DNA of 64,000 bases, from assembly GCA_950097015.1 (NCBI GenBank), contig CATNEN010000024.1:4512501-4576500 (forward strand). Reading direction: 5' to 3'. Of this stretch, positions 45,701-55,300 are shown one piece after another; the first letter of the stretch is position 1; each line of letters opens with the position of its first letter. The position numbers and the translations under genes were made by a program. Origin of the DNA: Macrostomum hystrix. Lineage: Eukaryota > Platyhelminthes > Macrostomidae. The notes beneath the pieces were generated by a model. It was not told the origin of the DNA and made no database searches. It saw only the letters and a program-made list of their open reading frames with translations.

Positions 45701-48700
45701 CTGATGGACGCTGCAAGGTTGGCGGAGGCAGCGAAGAAGGCGGCGATGCCGCTGATGGACGCTGCAAGGTTGGCGGAGGCAGCGAAGAAGGCGGCGATGC
45801 CGCTGGTGGACGCTGCAAAGTTGGCGGAGGCGGACGTGGCGGCTTTGAAAGACTCAACGCTGAGAGCATTGTGGCAGATGGTTTCGGCGGCACAGGCGGC
45901 TTTGGAGTGGACTGTTGCAGATTCGAGTTTTGCGGTAAATCATTTGGGATTTGCCTCGGCATACTCTGAGGTTGCAATGCTGGATTTGCATTTCGCTTCG
46001 GCGAATTCCGAAGACTTGCTTGTTGTGATTGCAGATTCCGTGGTGGTAATGGCGGATTCGGATTTTGCATCGGCAGATTCTGCGGCGGTAATTGTAGATT
46101 TGCGTTTCGCAATGGCAGGTTCCGTGGCGGTAATGGTGGATTTGCGTTTTGCGATGGCAGATTCCGTGGTGGTAATGGTGGATTTGCGTTTTGCGATGGC
46201 AGATTCCGTGGTGGTAATGGTGGATTTGCGTTTTGCGATGGCAGATTTTGCGGCGGTAATGGTAGATTTGCGTTCTGCGATGGCAGATTTTGCGGCGGTA
46301 ATGGTAGATTTGCGTTCTGCGATGGCAGATTTTGCGGCGGCAATGATTTCTTTAATATTTTCGACAAAAACGGCAGCTTAAAGCACGAATGAGGCTTAGT
46401 TTTCAGTGGCGGATCCAATGGTGGTACAGGCGGAAGCGGCATTTTAGATCTAGCACTGCTGCGGCCGATGCCGTTGTTGGTTGCTGTGGCTGTTGCCGCG
46501 GCAGCAACTCGTTGCTAAAAGAAGAGCATGTTTATAGCATTGCATTGTATCAGCAATAGCAGCGGCTCGGGCCTAGGTGGCACGTCTGCATAAAATTTTG
46601 ATATCAAGATTGATCAAATGTTTTCGAAAATAATTGAAGTGCATAAAAAATAATAGAACAAACTGATTTTCTCAGCAACTTGTTGATTTTATTGACAAAT
46701 AGAGCTAGGAAAAAGCTGAATTGTTTTATTGAACTGATAAATAATTTCAAAATTGGGTGCTTTGCTATTGAATTGTTGCGAATATAAATCATTATAGAAG
46801 AAATACTAGTGCTCAATATACTGGCATGCGCTAATCTAGTCAAACCAACACTATATCAACACTATATCTTCCTGAAATTCACGGGGACGAGGGAGACAGG
46901 ATTTGATGGCGGCAAAAATGAATTAACAGATAATAAACTTCATGCATTTCTAGGCAAAACTGATGTTCAACAACTATAAATCAGCAGTATTAGAAATGTT
47001 GACAAAAGCAGCAAAAAGCAAAATATTTAAACAAGACTGTACAATAACAAGTTTCTTTTTTGATCTTTCTAAATACCAACTTATCACACACCACCTTTCA
47101 TTCTTAATTTCTCCAGAATAAGAATGAGACCGAAATTAGTTTCATGATTCTCCAGAAATTCTTAAAACTTCTCTTACTGTTTAAATTTATAATCATGATC
47201 TATAATCATTTATAATTTCTGTAGGGATCATCAGTTCAAGGATTATTAAATTTGAGGATCGGAAACTGAAAGTGATTTTTCATTTTCAAAATCAGTAAGT
47301 TAGTGATAGTTCAATATGGGGATCATGAAGTTAGTGATTGTTCAATTTGGGGATCATGAAGTTAGTGATTGTTCAATTTGGGGATCATGAAGTTAGTGAT
47401 TGTTCAATTTGGGGATCATGAAGTTAGTGATTGTTCAATATGGGGATCATGAAGTTAGTGATTGTTCAATATGTGGATCATGAAGTTAGTGATTGCTAAA
47501 TATGGGGATCATGTAGTTAGTGGTTGCTAAATATGGGGATTATGAAGTTAGTGAGTGTTCAAAAAGGGGATCATGAAGTTGTGATTGTTAAAGTTGGGAA
47601 TTGTAAAACATTTCAGGGAATAAAGTTTGCACTTTTGCAGAAGTACGGAGATGCACTTAAAATTGCATATACTAAAAGTTTCCGCAAGAACAAAGGCATG
47701 AATCACGCGATGCTCACCTCTTCAAGGAATTCTTTTTCCAATCGTTCCTGCCTGGCGACAGCATCGGCAATCGGCGCCACGGGCCGATAGCCCGGGGGCG
47801 GCTCAGCGGAGCACATCTCGCAGCCGAGCCTTGTGGGCTCATTCAAAAAGGTGCAGACGGAGCAGACCCAGCCGGCTGGCGGCGCCGACTCAGGCAGCGA
47901 AGTTGGCAACTGCCGCTGCCACCGATGCTGAAGTGTTTTATTCGAGTTCTATAAAATATTTCTGACATTGTTGCTAGCCAGATAAACGAAGAGACAGCAG
48001 CCAGATCATTTAGAAATTCAATCGTTAAGACAAGACAGACATCGGCACACATCCTAGATCCTTCAATCCGTCCGTCATCGGATCCTTCAAGGCATCAGCA
48101 ATTGGCACACCTCCCAGATCCTTCAAGGCATCAGCAATCGACACACCTCCCAGATCCTTCAAGGGACACACCTCCCAGATCCTTCAAGGGACACACCTCC
48201 CAGATCCTTCAAGCGACACACCTCCCAGATCCTTCAAGGGACACACCTCCCAGATCCTTCAAGCGACACACCTCCCAGATCCTTCAAGGGACACACCTCC
48301 CAGATTCTTCAAGCGACACACCTCCCAGATCCTTCAAGGGAAACACCTCCCAGATCCTTCAATAAAATAGTTCTAAACAAGAAGACCCACCGGTTGGCTA
48401 TTCTGCCATGCGCACGGACCAGCAACCAGCTGCCAGTCGTCATATGAGTTCATTTCGTCAACTCCGCCCGTTGCCGAATTATTCCGCTGCAGGTGCAGTC
48501 TTCCGAGTTGACCGCGCGCTGCCTCCTTGAGTCGTCGCAGTTCGTCAGGCGGCGGTCGCCAGTCGGTGAAGGAGCGCACATATACTCTAATAGGCAGCGG
48601 CGATGGTGCAGCAGCCAGTGGGGTATCGTCTGGCGGAGCCTCCTGGCCAACTATGCAAGTCTGCAAATGTGTCGGTATATCGAATCGCAGCAGTAATTCG

Positions 48701-48960
48701 CGCTTCAGATCTGCCACGGTGACAGTCGGATTGCTGTCCGGCATGACCAGGTGAATCGGCTGGCAGGCTCGCGAGCATTTGGTCTGCAGCACCACGCTGA
48801 TTAGACGCAAGGGCTCAATAGGGGACGACAAAGAGTCGGGATCGACTCCGACACTCCGACCGACACCCGAGCAGAGCTGCTCAGCCAGGCGCTTGGCTTC
48901 CTGTTCGTTGCCTGTTAGCATGGCAGTCCGAAGATGATTAACCAACTGCCGAGTGTCCAT
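39772..48960 (-). CDS. RBCK1: HOIL-1L orthologue, RBR E3 ligase subunit of LUBAC
   Basis: Exons read (minus) as 48960-48391, 47948-47718, 41136-40588 and 39996-39772, all phase 0, giving 524 residues (human protein: 510). Residues 1-35 look like the LUBAC-tethering helix and about 50-130 like the ubiquitin-like domain that binds HOIP. The NZF finger (about 217-238, WVCSVC then PTRLGCEMC) binds ubiquitin chains. RING1 starts CPIC (296), then the IBR and RING2. In RING2 GCDW holds the catalytic cysteine at 474, equivalent to human C460, followed by TEICW and the invariant end CHPKCQNCH. In mammals this protein joins HOIP and SHARPIN in the linear ubiquitin ligase in NF-kB signalling and forms ester-linked ubiquitin. 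The RING1-IBR exon seems to end at a GC donor (GAG/GCGAGT). ATG at 48960 is used because the upstream in-frame codon is GTG. The other LUBAC members are not in this window. Confidence 0.9.
40080..40577 (-). repeat. About 20-bp minisatellite in the RING1-RING2 intron
   Basis: About 24 units of cctagctacccgaatccgcc type (+ strand). On the sense strand it is G-rich and begins about 10 bases after the GC donor of the RING1-IBR exon, filling most of the intron. Confidence 0.9.
41418..41965. repeat. 15-bp minisatellite
   Basis: About 36 copies of attggtgaacaattg with extra 5-bp insertions. It lies in the large intron of the HOIL-1-like gene, about 280 bases upstream of the RING1 exon. Open frames in every phase are artefacts. 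Confidence 0.95.
41966..42829. other. AT-rich intron segment
   Basis: AT-rich single-copy sequence inside the large HOIL-1-like intron. No exon, element or RNA gene can be supported. Confidence 0.4.
42830..44262 (+). repeat. 16-bp minisatellite with 582-bp higher-order repeat
   Basis: About 90 units of gagacagtgcagagat or gagacacgggagagat type. The landmark GGGGAGTCATGAGACAGG occurs near 43131 and 43269 and again exactly 582 bases later for each, so a long block has been duplicated as a unit. Open frames of 451-512 codons are artefacts. Confidence 0.95.
44263..44790. other. AT-rich intron segment
   Basis: Single-copy AT-rich DNA between arrays in the same large intron. No supported feature. 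Confidence 0.4.
44795..45110 (+). repeat. 30-bp minisatellite
   Basis: About ten 30-bp units containing gaatgagctggggagtgtag, nearly identical for the first eight. It lies about 180 bases past the stop codon of the proline-rich exon, on its 3' side. Confidence 0.95.
45291..46514 (-). CDS. Proline-rich exon, possible alternative end of the HOIL-1-like gene
   Basis: A 407-codon open frame on the minus strand follows a good acceptor (CTTCTTTTAG at 46515-46524) and ends at TGA 45293-45291. The acceptor is phase 0, as is the NZF exon donor, so joining them gives an in-frame protein of about 674 residues with LTM/UBL and NZF but no RBR. The exon encodes PPVPPKP (SH3-ligand type), nine or so [14 protein letters not shown] repeats (42-bp unit) and five [17 protein letters not shown] repeats (51-bp unit), then an acidic and finally a basic segment ending WQNLLDRK. 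The reading frame is kept through both arrays, and codon-level changes are mild, which suggests coding constraint. It could instead be a nested separate gene, with ATG at 46442, or an internal exon whose donor I cannot place. Human RBCK1 also has a RING-less splice form. Confidence 0.5.
   Translation of the reverse strand, partial: QRVAAAATATATNNGIGRSSARSKMPLPPVPPLDPPLKTKPHSCFKLPFLSKILKKSLPPQNLPSQNANLPLPPQNLPSQNANLPLPPQNLPSQNANPPLPPRNLPSQNANPPLPPRNLPSQNANPPLPPRNLPLRNANLQLPPQNLPMQNPNPPLPPRNLQSQQASLRNSPKRNANPALQPQSMPRQIPNDLPQNSNLQQSTPKPPVPPKPSATMLSALSLSKPPRPPPPTLQRPPAASPPSSLPPPTLQRPSAASPPSSLPPPTLQRPSAASPPSLLPPPTLQRPSAASPPSSLPPPTLQRPSAASPPSSLPPPAWKPIQIVPSMVPTADDVEDVYNDMEDPYCYDEAAVEDSADKKADTAEPKLDNASHEDIFFDRAMGALRARSMAIRNKRDQERWQNLLDRK
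45545..45840 (-). repeat. 51-bp coding repeat in the proline-rich exon
   Basis: Five nearly identical 51-bp units (17 codons) with single-base changes such as AGC to AGC/AAA synonymous or conservative swaps. In-frame in the proline-rich exon. Confidence 0.9.
46020..46350 (-). repeat. 42-bp coding repeat in the proline-rich exon
   Basis: About eight 42-bp units (14 codons, NLPSQNAN plus PPLPPR) in frame with the proline-rich exon. Copies differ mainly at a few codons, for example Pro/Leu and Arg/Gln. Confidence 0.85.
46525..47290. other. AT-rich intron segment
   Basis: AT-rich single-copy DNA upstream of the proline-rich exon. No further exon or element is supported. Confidence 0.4.
47296..47585. 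repeat. About 30-bp minisatellite near the NZF exon donor
   Basis: Nine or ten units of ggggatcatgaagttagtga plus gttcaatttg-type sequence. It starts about 130 bases downstream of the donor at 47717, in transcription order. Confidence 0.9.
48065..48362 (-). repeat. 25-bp minisatellite in intron 1 of the HOIL-1-like gene
   Basis: About 11 units of cctcccagatccttcaaggg type plus five bases. On the sense strand it is G-rich and starts about 28 bases after the donor at 48390. Confidence 0.95.
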
Positions 48961-49528
48961 GGACACGGTCTAGTACTGCAAGTATTGCAGAAGATTAATT
49001 GGCTTACAACAGATCCTAAAAGCTTTCTAAAACATTTAATGATCTATTTCCATCCTTTCTATACATAGCTGGACAATGCCCTAGTTGATCAGGCAGAAGC
49101 TACACGAGTCGTGCATTTTAGCTTTGCTTTAGAATATCAGGTTGTATTAGCTAGACCTTAATCTTATTTGAGCATGCCTAGGGCATACTGAGGTGAATGG
49201 TCCATCATTGGTGTAGCATTAAGCCAAAAAGGACACTTTAGTTTAATAACTGCTAGGGCCATATTTTCTTGCTAAGTGAGTGAAAAGTTTTAATGACCTT
49301 TAAGTGCTGCAAATATTGAGCCTTGCAGCTATACTTGTCTTATTGACAATTAGTTGCTTCTTAAAGCAGAAATTGTTGTTCATGAGCTAAGTATACCAAG
49401 AGTCCAAGACAAATAATAGAATCAGTTTTATAGTAAGATTGTGTATAAACACAGGGAGCATATCTCATTTAAGTCTAAAGATGTTCATAGACCAGGATTA
49501 ATGAAAAATGATTTATTTCAGAAAGGCT

Positions 49529-49800
49529 GTAGGCAATAGCATATCATTTGTTGAGACTAGACCTGCAGCCACAAAGGAGGCAAACCTGCTCACTTTGGTG
49601 ACTCCTGAGCAGACACACATACTGTATGGCATAAGTAGGTATAAACTCACAGGTATGTATATCTGCCCTGACTTTCTTATTGATAGGCAGTGTACACTCT
49701 CACTGTGCCTTGGAGGTTGGTCCTCAAGAGTTGTAAATTGCACAAAAAGCCCCCCAGGGCTTCTTTCCACAGCTGTGTCCCAATTTAATGTGGCCTATGG
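49529..49800 (-). mobile_element. SINE, minus orientation, head-truncated
   Basis: Shares GTAGGCAATAGCATATCATT, AGACCTGCAGCCA and the CTCTCACTGTGCCTTGGAG block with the SINE at 34744-35100, in the same order, but the tRNA-like head is missing. The body is otherwise well preserved. Confidence 0.75.
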
Positions 49801-50404
49801 CCTCATTGCAGAATGGAATTCTGGTTCTTTAGTATTGGATGGACCATGATGAATAAAACAAAATATATGTTAATTTATAATATTGTAATTTACCTCCTCT
49901 TTTTTATTTACCAGACACTTTGCTTAATCATATAGACATTAAGTTTCAATTCATTTTAAAACATAAGAGTTAAACATCCATAACTGTTGAGTTATAATGT
50001 TTATAACTACTATATGTACATACTTAAAACACTGGGTAAATGGCTGCTGGGCACATAAGCTCTACAAATACAATATCTAAACCCAACATTTTTGGCAATA
50101 ATTTCATCACACAACAAGAAAAAATATTGTAATTGTTTACATTGACTTAGTCTACCTTACTCAACCCTATTTATATACTGTCTATGCCAACTTTCACCAA
50201 ATAAACTGGTCCTGACGATGCCTTAGGAAAATGCAAAACATGTAGAAAATAAAATAAAATAAAAGCATGCTCCTCCTTAGTTTTATCTTTCCTTGTTTAA
50301 ATGTTGTATTTAAACATCAAATACTTTCTTATAATAAATCAAATTTTAAGAAAAAAAAGTATTTTAATAATAGTTTTATATAGATAACATCTTATATTAC
50401 TCTA

Positions 50405-50590
50405 CAAGTAGGCCAGATCAGCTTGAGGTCCAAATGGTTTGGGCTGAAAGAGGTTTGCCCAAAAATGATTAAACTGGCTACCACAGAATCAAGCTCAGGG
50501 ACTTTGCAGCACTATGCTAGAGACAAGCAAATAAAAATGCTCTGCCACTCAAGCTTCCTTGACACCAATACTAGTAAGCAAATACATTAA
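50405..50590 (-). mobile_element. Degenerate tRNA-like element
   Basis: On the minus strand AGTGGCAGAGCATTTTTATT resembles the SINE A-box head, and GAGCTTGATTCTG a weak B box. Much decayed; orientation and borders approximate. Confidence 0.5.
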
Positions 50591-50779
50591 CAGGAACCAA
50601 GGAGAATAATCTGAATAGGTATAGCAAATAGAAATCTTAGTTAGAGATTCATGTAATATAGGCTAGACCTAGATGGCAATCCCCCACAGATTAAATTATA
50701 GTTTAATTCAATTTGATTTAATGATGACAATTTGAAAAACTTCTTTATAGTAAAAATATAAACAATGAATAACAACCAA

Positions 50780-50886
50780 CAAGCCACTCAGACGTCATAG
50801 TAGTACGCTACTACCACGAATCGAACCCCCGGTGGCCCGCTCGGCGCTCTTCAAGTCGTCATTCCGACGCTCCAACTTAGCACATG
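50780..50886 (-). mobile_element. tRNA-like SINE head
   Basis: On the minus strand TGCTAAGTTGGAGCG (A box) is followed by GGGGGTTCGATTCGTGG (B box, 50818-50829). It lacks paired acceptor stems, so it is probably a tRNA-derived SINE or pseudogene of a type different from the 20433 family. Confidence 0.55.
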
Positions 50887-52330
50887 TGAACAATCCCATA
50901 TAAAACATTTATTTAAATGCAATATAATAGCTCGCATAACTTGTACGCTTTGTACAATTCAGTCTTCCAGCTCCAAAAAATGAAACCAGTTGACCATAGA
51001 AATAGTCGACAATCAATATTTTCAGCTTTACAATGAGCACATTACATTAACAGCCGCGCAGTGAACCTCATTTGCTTAGTGTTTTCTTCGAAAAAAAGTT
51101 AATTAATTAAATGCACTTTTTTGCAACTTAACAAATTAACTTAACACCATATTTTTATATGGTGTGAATGCTTGCTTGCCTATTAACTCAAAGCGATAAT
51201 AGTTACTATCAATTATTTAATTTCTTTCTCTCATATTTGTTCCTGTTTCATAATAGAATATTAGTCTTTAAACTATTTTTTTACGTCATGTAGTAAGCAA
51301 ATAAATAGGACAGTTGTTTTCTAGTGTTTTTTCTCTAATTTCGTTTTCGTCTTTCGTTTTTTTGCTTCTGATGGTGTCCTGACTCTGTATGCGTAGCTGG
51401 GTTCTTCCATAATGTGCAAAAATAATGTTTTTCATTTTCTAGAATAATTTTCTAACTTTTTATAGGCTTTTTGTAAGGCTTTTAATAATAAAAAAACGAT
51501 TTTGTAGAAAAGTGTATTGCCATAGCTTTTGGTATGATTAACAACGATTAATTGTTTATATTTTGGTAACATTTTAGTGAAAATTAGTTTCAGTGCAAAA
51601 AATGAGTGTGCATAAATTGTGCCAGTGATACGATCTTCACGCGTTTTTCGAAAGAATATAGTATAACTAATAATTTACAGGCGGTAACTATGCGAGCCGT
51701 AAAAAACGGAATGCGCATGATGATCCTGGCAGAAAAGCATGGAGATGAAAATTATCTCACATGTAGAGTCTCGCAAAACAATGTCTAACGGAGCTCCTTG
51801 TAGCAGAAGGAGCTAGATACTACTAGTTGTCCTTGAACTAAATAGTTTCACCTTTGGTGCTGATTTAGTTTTTATGCTTGCATTTCCTTCAACCAAGAAA
51901 CGTTTTACAAGTTATATATAAAGCAGCTCGATCAATACCCGACAGCATTGCGCCTATTCATGCACGTAAAAAAATTGTCCACCCACATGCCCATCTTTCT
52001 TACAATCACAATTAGTCTTCTACTCGAAGCATTACCGTTTAGCGCTTGCATGCATTACAATGTTGCAGTTGAGTTGCAAAATTATACAATTAGAGCGTAT
52101 TTTTTCATATAAAAGTGCATGGCATATGTATGCGGCGTATCGTTAATTGTCTCAGTGTGCGCAATTAACTTTAATAAGTTCTACTACGAACAGCATGCAT
52201 CATGTGACATTAAAAATCAGGTGCGTGTTTTAAATCGGATAGCAGCGGCAAAGTACTAGATTGACCAGATCGAAAGAACCCATTATACGTGCGCAGCGTG
52301 GAGATAAAAGTACACACACACTGACCTCGG

Positions 52331-55300
52331 TCATAGAGTGGTCACTTTCTGCTTCTCCTCTGGAGCCGCCCCGTTGCGCTGACCCTCATCTAGAGCCAGC
52401 GGTGCCGACACTGCCGCCACGCCCTCCGCCATTCGGGCGAGACTATTCACAATGCTATAGTGTCGGTTCTGCTTCTCCCGTCGTTTGTCAATAAAGGCCA
52501 ATGCCCAACTCTTGATCTTGTGCGAAACCAGATAGAGCAGAATAGGAGCTGGAGTGAGCAACGCGGTTGCTAGTGACGCTATGGTTGCTAGGTCACCGAC
52601 GGCGCCCGGACAGGCGTAGCGCAGCGCCGGCAGGGCTAACAAGCAGGCGCAGCACGCTGTCTCGGCGGCCATGGCTTTGCGGCGCGGCTTGCCGAGGCGG
52701 GCTAGAAAGCCGGCGCCACCACCGAGGCAGAAGCCGCAGCCGATGAAGCAGAGGACGCAGCCGAGCACGGATGCGTCCAGGTGGTCGATAGCGTAGTGGT
52801 TGATGTAGATACCCAGGGTGGCCATAAGGATGGCGGCCAGCAGGAGCAGCGGCCGGCCCACCCAGTTGAGCAGGGCCTGAGCCCAGGCGTTGCGACACGT
52901 AGCCAGCAGGGCGCCAAGGCTTTGAGAGGCGCTTAGCGGCAGAAGCCACATTACGATTTGGTGGTAGCGCACGTCGAATTTAAAATAGCAAGTGAACACC
53001 ACAATCCACGCTGGGGATAGGCCTGCGGGTTGCACAGCAAGTATATAAGATTCGTACAAAACTGCTTGGCGAACTGTTGAGGGGATAAAACTTGCATGGT
53101 AATTTAGTATAATAGTAGATCTCTGCAAGGCTACTTATTTCATCTAGTAGTATAGAATGCGTCGGTCTAGTAGTTTAAAGTGCATTGGTTTTATTTAGTT
53201 TTTTACAACAGATAATAAAAAGGACAGTATTTCCGCAATTAATTGTGACTGACCTATAAGAACTAGAAAGCCAGCATTCAATAAAATGTACTGGTGCCTC
53301 AATTGGCGACAGTCAACGATCGCAGCTGTAGCGATTAAATCACCAAATCTCATTTGAAAGACAGTTTGTTCTCATTTATTTTCTGCTATCCCTTCGAAGA
53401 TCTCTTAAATTAAATGGCGATTTTTCGAAAGGGTGCCTTTCAAAAGTTTATTGTTTTCGAAATGAATGTGAATTGTTTACGTGAAGTCATTATAATGTAT
53501 TCCAATGTGTCCTCAATTCTAAGCCGAGACCTGCATGTTTTGTGTCTGCAGCTTGTCGTAATTCTTCATGGATGCGAACTAGTCAGACAAGTATAGGCCC
53601 AACGGTCAGTCAGCACTTGGTATAAATGTAATGAGGCTTGAAAATAGACGCCGACTCGATCGTAATTTGTGTCTCGCAGCGTTTCTACTCTGCGCGCTCT
53701 ATTAATAAAAATCGGCGAAAGTACACCGCTCCACTCGGCAAGCTTCTAGCGGGATTCGGAGTTTAAAAAGTTTTTTTCTCTACTCAAAAGCTATATCTAG
53801 TATCAGACTATTGCTGTCTCCAATTTCCTCATCAAATTGTGCCATCTCGGCCCCCTCTAAATGTGTATTTATAATATTTCTGTCCGATTGCAATAGGCAT
53901 CTTCCAGACGATCTATCTGTTAACGTGCGATCTGCTACTGCCTATCCATGCCAGCTATCCTTAAAAGTTCCATTCCGGCATATATGCGCACTGGCCTATT
54001 TCTACTAACTAAAAAAAACTTCTCCATCTCAAAATAGGAGATACCGAGCAGGGCTGCTTCTCGCGGGTGCCATTAATTATGCCGGATCCCGGGCTATAGT
54101 CGCCGACTCGCCGATCCCCAGCGATGGTCGCCGGTCGCCAAGGGTCCAGGAGTGAGCCAGTCCTGCATTTCATCGCTGGACCACAATTTCGCCCGCTGTC
54201 CAACCCCCCCAGCAACCGAGCCTAAACCCATTGGAGAGGCTGCGAAAGGATCCCTAACTCAATTTCTCCCTCAAATTTCGGCTTCTTTTTGACCCCTCGT
54301 ATCTATAGCCGTGTCATGACAATGCAGAAAGAAAACATTTTTTTCTGGTCACAGGAGAGTAGTATTTTCATTTTTAAGAATTGACTGCGTCTCTTTTGCC
54401 TGCCAAATATGTTTTGTGCTCATTCTTGTTTCCTCAATGCTTTGATCATTTTATTATTGACTTCTTGACAAAAACTCTCATGGTAAGACTGGAAGACCTT
54501 TTTCTGCGAGGCCTGTGAGCTTTCTGCAGCCCATACCAGTTCTTCTTTCTTACCACCCAACCCCAAGCCGCTCACTGATTGGTTCCCTTCGACCGACGCC
54601 ACTCTCTGTTATCTACACCCCACGCCGATCAATAATTGATGCCCTACCCAAAGCCGCTGTCTCTGATTGGTTCAATCAGACTCTACTACATACCACGCCA
54701 CTCAATAACTGATGCTCGCAATAATTAAAGCCACTATGATTGGTTTACACCAACCCAAATAACACTTTGAAGTTGACTCACAACCCCAATCCGTCTTTGA
54801 TCGCTATCTGGGACAGCAATGACTCACACAGGTTCAATAGGCAGTTCATGATGGACACGGCAGCGGAGAAGTTTCTATCGCCGGACATAAGGAACACAGT
54901 AAGGTGGGCCATGCCTCCGCCTGGCATAGCGGCTGTGGCAACAAGACCAAAACCGATCTCGGGCCGTAGGCGAAACAAGTAGAACAAGCCAAATGCAACC
55001 TGGAGTGAGGATTCGAAAAAGTTGTGAGTAACGCGAAGATAAAAATGTTCATCAATGCACCAGTAATATGTTAAAATCCTTGATCCTTGAAAGAGTTAAA
55101 ATCCTTGATCATTCAGTAAGATGTTAACATCCTTGATCCTTCAGTAAGCTGCTAAAATCCTTGATCCTTCAGTAAGCTGTTAAAATCCTTGATCCTTCAG
55201 TAAGCTGTTAAAATCCTTGATCCTTCAGTAAGCTGTTAAAATCCGTGATCCTTCAGTAAGCTGCTAAAATCCTTGATCCTTCAGTAAGCTGTTAACATCC

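Larger units (their letters stand above)
48961..52330. other. AT-rich intergenic DNA between HOIL-1-like and SLC10-like genes
   Basis: Should contain the promoter of the HOIL-1-like gene (just above 48960) and the 3' UTR of the SLC10-like gene. Three tRNA-derived elements are recognisable (49529-49800, 50405-50590, 50780-50886). Short frames such as 51606-51788 and 52261-52494 have no recognised domain. Confidence 0.45.
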
